The position numbers and the translations under genes were made by a program. From an uncultured Pseudomonadota bacterium (GTDB lineage: Bacteria > Myxococcota_A > UBA9042 > CAIXZC01): a DNA stretch of 7,483 nucleotides. The stretch spans positions 1 to 7,483 of the forward strand of contig CALGBT010000798.1 in NCBI GenBank assembly GCA_937884235.1, read 5' to 3'. This document shows, one piece after another, positions 5,387 to 7,483 of this stretch. The notes under the pieces were generated by a model. That model made no database searches. It saw nothing but the letters and a program-made list of their open reading frames with translations, and had not been told where the DNA came from. Each line of letters opens with the position of its first letter. Position 1 is the first letter of the stretch.

Positions 5387-7102
5387 ATGCGGCTGACTTC
5401 TCTGCTCTTGTCGAAGCTACTCATGCTCTTCGTGCTCTGGGCCAGTTTGCTGCCCTTTGATGCACGGAGTGAGTCGATTGGAGAGGAGGTGGTAGTCTGT
5501 GAGCCGGAGTGCGGGGAGAAGCAGTGTGGGGATGATGGTTGCGGCGGAATCTGTGGGAGTTGCCCACCCTATCACTTCTGCCAGGCGGGAGCGTGTAGTT
5601 TCAATGGCGGGTGCGAGGCCACCAACTCTCCGGGCTGCGGTGGTTGTGCCTGCGAGGTCTGCACCTGTGCCAAGGATCCTTACTGCTGCACGGGCAAGTG
5701 GGATGCTCTTTGCGTGACGCGCTGTGGCACGCAGTGCGGCGGTTGCGGAACCAAGACCGAATGTGGCGATGGCGTGTGCGAGGGCGGCGAAAGCTGCAGT
5801 GATTGCGTGGCCGACTGTGGCAAGTGTCCCCTCAACTGCGGGGCTGTCACCAGCGCTGGCTGTTGTGCCGAGACCACGCTTCTCACCTGCCAGGATGGGG
5901 AGTTGACCATCGCCAATTGCCTGGCCAATGGTTCGGAATCATGCGGCTGGGACCCGCTGCAGGAGAAATATGCCTGTGGCGGTGATGGTGTGGACCCCGC
6001 CGGCGCCAATCCGCTGTTCTGCCCGACTCCTCCACCCGAGGATGTGGTGGAGGAGGTGACCTTGCCCGAGGTTTGCAACGGCCTCTCATTTATCGGCTGC
6101 TGCGATGACGGTTTCTTGCGTTGGTGCGATGCCGGAGGGCTCCACTCCCTCGACTGCGGCGTTAATCCTGCCCCCTACGATCAATGCGGCTGGAATCTCG
6201 CCAAGGGCTACTACGATTGCGGCGGTGACGGAGCAGACCCCAGCGGCGAAGCTTCGCCCTTCTGCCCCGCGCTGCAAGCCGACGTGGTGTTCGCCGACGC
6301 CGTAGCTCCCACGTGCAAGGTCGGAACACTGGTTGCGCAGGACTGCGGCTCGATTCCCTGGGAAGGTTGTTGCGATACTGCCGGGGCCCTCTTCTTCTGT
6401 GAAGCCGGCACCCTGCTTTGCAAGCTGGATTGCTCCGGGTTGGTCTATCCCTCCACCACCTGTGGCTGGCATGCTGGGCAGCCCGGTTACTATGATTGTG
6501 GCGGGGACGGCAGCGACCCTGACGGCGAGTTTTCCTATGCCTGTCCCCTCACCGAAGTGCCTGCGGACGTCGTCACCCAGGAGGTGGCCACTGCCAGTTG
6601 CGACGGCATACCCGATGCCGGCTGCTGTGAGGGTGCGCTGCTGCACTGGTGTGTCAATGGACTTGTCCGAGATTTCGACTGCGGCTCTCTAGCCACAGAC
6701 CCCGTCTTTTCGGACTACCTTTACTGTGGCAGCAATCCGGCTACGGGTGCTGCCGACTGCTTGAAGAAACCGGACCCTTCGCCGCCATCATGTGCTATCG
6801 AACCGCCAGTGGAGCAACCCCCCGAGTTGGCCGCCGAGGCAGCTGAGGGACCCCCGGAAGTGGTGGAGGAGCCGGACAAGTTGCCGGCAGAGATGGTGAA
6901 TCCCGAGGTTCTGGCGGAGGTGTCAGCTGGTGATGGCAACGGCCTGGTCATCCCGGCCGATGGCGTTGTTGAGCCTCCGCCCAAACCAAACAAGGATGGA
7001 TGTGCCGCCGGGGCGCAGTCGACTGCTGCAACCGGCTGGCTTCTGATCGCCGCGCTGGCTTTCCTGGCGCTGGCACGTGCACGCAACCGAGAGGCAAGTT
7101 GA
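5387..7102 (+). CDS. Secreted Cys-rich repeat protein with MYXO-CTERM-like tail
   Basis: 571-residue precursor with 61 Cys. A signal peptide covers about 1-28 (basic start, LLMLFVLWASLL core, possible cleavage after ARS). Residues 38-59 hold a C-x3-C-x4-CGDDGCGGICGSC module, 76-120 a block with DPYCC and WDALC, and 126-147 a CGDGVC-x-GGESC block; all three styles are common in myxobacterial secreted proteins. Four copies of an eight-Cys repeat fill 151-469, joined by acidic linkers that contain DVV between copies 1-4. A Pro/Glu-rich stalk (about 461-536) leads to Gly538-Cys539, a hydrophobic helix (550-563) and an Arg-bearing tail. I infer export, extensive disulfide bonding and anchoring to the outer surface. 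The binding partner is unknown. ATG 5387 is chosen for its GGAGG site. The downstream FHA gene starts at or within 5 bases of the stop codon, so the two are probably cotranscribed. Confidence 0.85.
   Translation: MRLTSLLLSKLLMLFVLWASLLPFDARSESIGEEVVVCEPECGEKQCGDDGCGGICGSCPPYHFCQAGACSFNGGCEATNSPGCGGCACEVCTCAKDPYCCTGKWDALCVTRCGTQCGGCGTKTECGDGVCEGGESCSDCVADCGKCPLNCGAVTSAGCCAETTLLTCQDGELTIANCLANGSESCGWDPLQEKYACGGDGVDPAGANPLFCPTPPPEDVVEEVTLPEVCNGLSFIGCCDDGFLRWCDAGGLHSLDCGVNPAPYDQCGWNLAKGYYDCGGDGADPSGEASPFCPALQADVVFADAVAPTCKVGTLVAQDCGSIPWEGCCDTAGALFFCEAGTLLCKLDCSGLVYPSTTCGWHAGQPGYYDCGGDGSDPDGEFSYACPLTEVPADVVTQEVATASCDGIPDAGCCEGALLHWCVNGLVRDFDCGSLATDPVFSDYLYCGSNPATGAADCLKKPDPSPPSCAIEPPVEQPPELAAEAAEGPPEVVEEPDKLPAEMVNPEVLAEVSAGDGNGLVIPADGVVEPPPKPNKDGCAAGAQSTAATGWLLIAALAFLALARARNREAS
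5837..6793 (+). repeat. Four tandem eight-cysteine repeats
   Basis: Units at 5837-6025, 6074-6268, 6314-6547 and 6599-6793. Shared pattern: C-x7-CC-x(7,8)-C-x(9,10)-C-x(7,14)-C-x(10,11)-C-x(10,14)-C. Gly precedes CC in every unit. Units 1-3 also share CGW at the fifth spacing and CGGDGxDPxG before the final CP; unit 4 has lost the GW and the DG-rich stretch and has a shorter last interval. Unit 3 begins with an extra Cys and has a second extra Cys inside, so its core starts at residue 320. Even Cys counts (8, 8, 10, 8) fit disulfide-closed modules. I do not recognise a named family. Confidence 0.85.
6998..7099 (+). other. MYXO-CTERM-like C-terminal sorting signal
   Basis: Gly-Cys (538-539), about ten small/polar residues, a hydrophobic helix with WLLIAALAFLALA, then Arg564, Arg566 and Arg568 in the last eight residues. 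This order matches the MYXO-CTERM tripartite signal, in which the Cys is thought to be the site of processing and anchoring. The spacing between Cys and helix is somewhat long and the tail is less basic than usual, so a plain C-terminal membrane anchor is the alternative. Confidence 0.65.
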
Positions 7103-7107
7103 ACGCA

Positions 7108-7483
7108 ATGGATACCGAGAACATGCATATACCAACGCCCCCGCCATTGCCTCCCGCAGTCTTCCTCGAGATCATCTTCGGGGCGGAAGCGGGCAGGCGC
7201 TATCCCCTGGGGATGTCCAGGCTGGTTGTCGGGCGCGGCGAAGACGTTCAGTTCATCCTGGATGACCCAACGGTCTCCCGGCAACACGCCGCGGTGTGGT
7301 TCGAAGGTGGCACCTATCGACTGCGCGACCTGGACAGTGCCAACGGGACCCGCGTCGAAGGACGTGAGGTCAAAGAGGCGGTCCTCACTGCAGGGACCAC
7401 CGTTGAATTGGGGGGCGCCATTCTTCGAGTTGGGCTTGGCGAGGCGGCCGATGAGGCACCGGCAACGGGTCCCTTGCATCGCC
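7108..7483 (+). CDS. FHA-domain protein, 3' partial
   Basis: 125 complete codons are visible and the frame is open at the right edge. After a Pro-rich start (IPTPPPLPP at 8-16), a full FHA domain spans about 19-110. It has the conserved VGRGED (41-46), SRQH (57-60) and SANGT (77-81), the residues that contact phosphothreonine in this family. FHA domains read Ser/Thr kinase signals; in Myxococcota they often head longer proteins with an output domain, which would lie beyond the window. The start is uncertain: ATG 7108 sits 13 bases after GAGG (7091-7094), while the in-frame TTG 7099 would overlap the previous stop as TTGA with a spacing of only 4. Either way the gene is tightly coupled to the Cys-rich surface protein. 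No signal peptide is seen, so it should act in the cytoplasm. Confidence 0.85.
   Translation, partial: MDTENMHIPTPPPLPPAVFLEIIFGAEAGRRYPLGMSRLVVGRGEDVQFILDDPTVSRQHAAVWFEGGTYRLRDLDSANGTRVEGREVKEAVLTAGTTVELGGAILRVGLGEAADEAPATGPLHR

Noticed and set aside
5837..6547. Repeat DNA in the Cys-rich gene as a CRISPR array or recent tandem duplication
   Set aside because: The repeats are conserved at protein level only, with many synonymous and non-synonymous differences and an intact reading frame throughout.
5680..6646. Minus-strand frames opposite the Cys-rich repeats
   Set aside because: They mirror the repeated Cys/Gly codons of the plus strand and show no signal, motif or start site of their own.

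Overview
The window looks like a cell-envelope region of a GC-rich, Gram-negative bacterium from the Myxococcota / former Deltaproteobacteria or a related uncultured lineage. Four things in the sequence point there: large secreted cysteine-rich proteins, a C-terminal Gly-Cys / hydrophobic helix / Arg tail resembling the MYXO-CTERM sorting signal, a MopE-type Asp/Cys metal-binding motif, and abundant PilZ and FHA signalling domains. This placement is inference from protein style; there is no rRNA or marker gene here.

Layout, left to right. (1) 2-1201 (+): the 3' end of a secreted protein with two jelly-roll (MAM-like) domains joined by a Cys-rich linker; its start lies outside the window. (2) 1348-2325 (+): a cytoplasmic protein with two PilZ domains, preceded by a candidate sigma70-type promoter and a strong ribosome binding site. 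(3) 2405-4576 (+): an inner-membrane protein with about seven helices, then a MopE-like metal-binding motif, then a sulfatase/phosphotransferase-fold catalytic domain with Thr where classical sulfatases have Cys/Ser. (4) 4573-5202 (-): a small outer-membrane beta-barrel protein, convergent with gene 3; the two stop codons share the palindrome CTAG. (5) 5203-5386: a divergent promoter region. (6) 5387-7102 (+): a secreted protein with 61 cysteines, carrying known-style Cys-rich modules, four tandem copies of an eight-cysteine repeat, a Pro/Glu-rich stalk and a C-terminal sorting-like signal. (7) 7108-7483 (+): the 5' end of an FHA-domain gene translationally close to gene 6 and cut by the window edge.

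The window is almost fully coding; no non-coding gap exceeds 185 bases. I found no tRNA, rRNA, CRISPR array, insertion sequence or convincing intrinsic terminator. Five of the six genes encode envelope or signalling products: two secreted Cys-containing proteins, an outer-membrane barrel, an inner-membrane transferase/hydrolase and a c-di-GMP-type receptor. A shared role in building or modifying the cell surface is plausible but unproven. The most unusual element is the eight-cysteine repeat of gene 6, whose cysteine spacing is nearly invariant over four copies and which I cannot assign to a named family.
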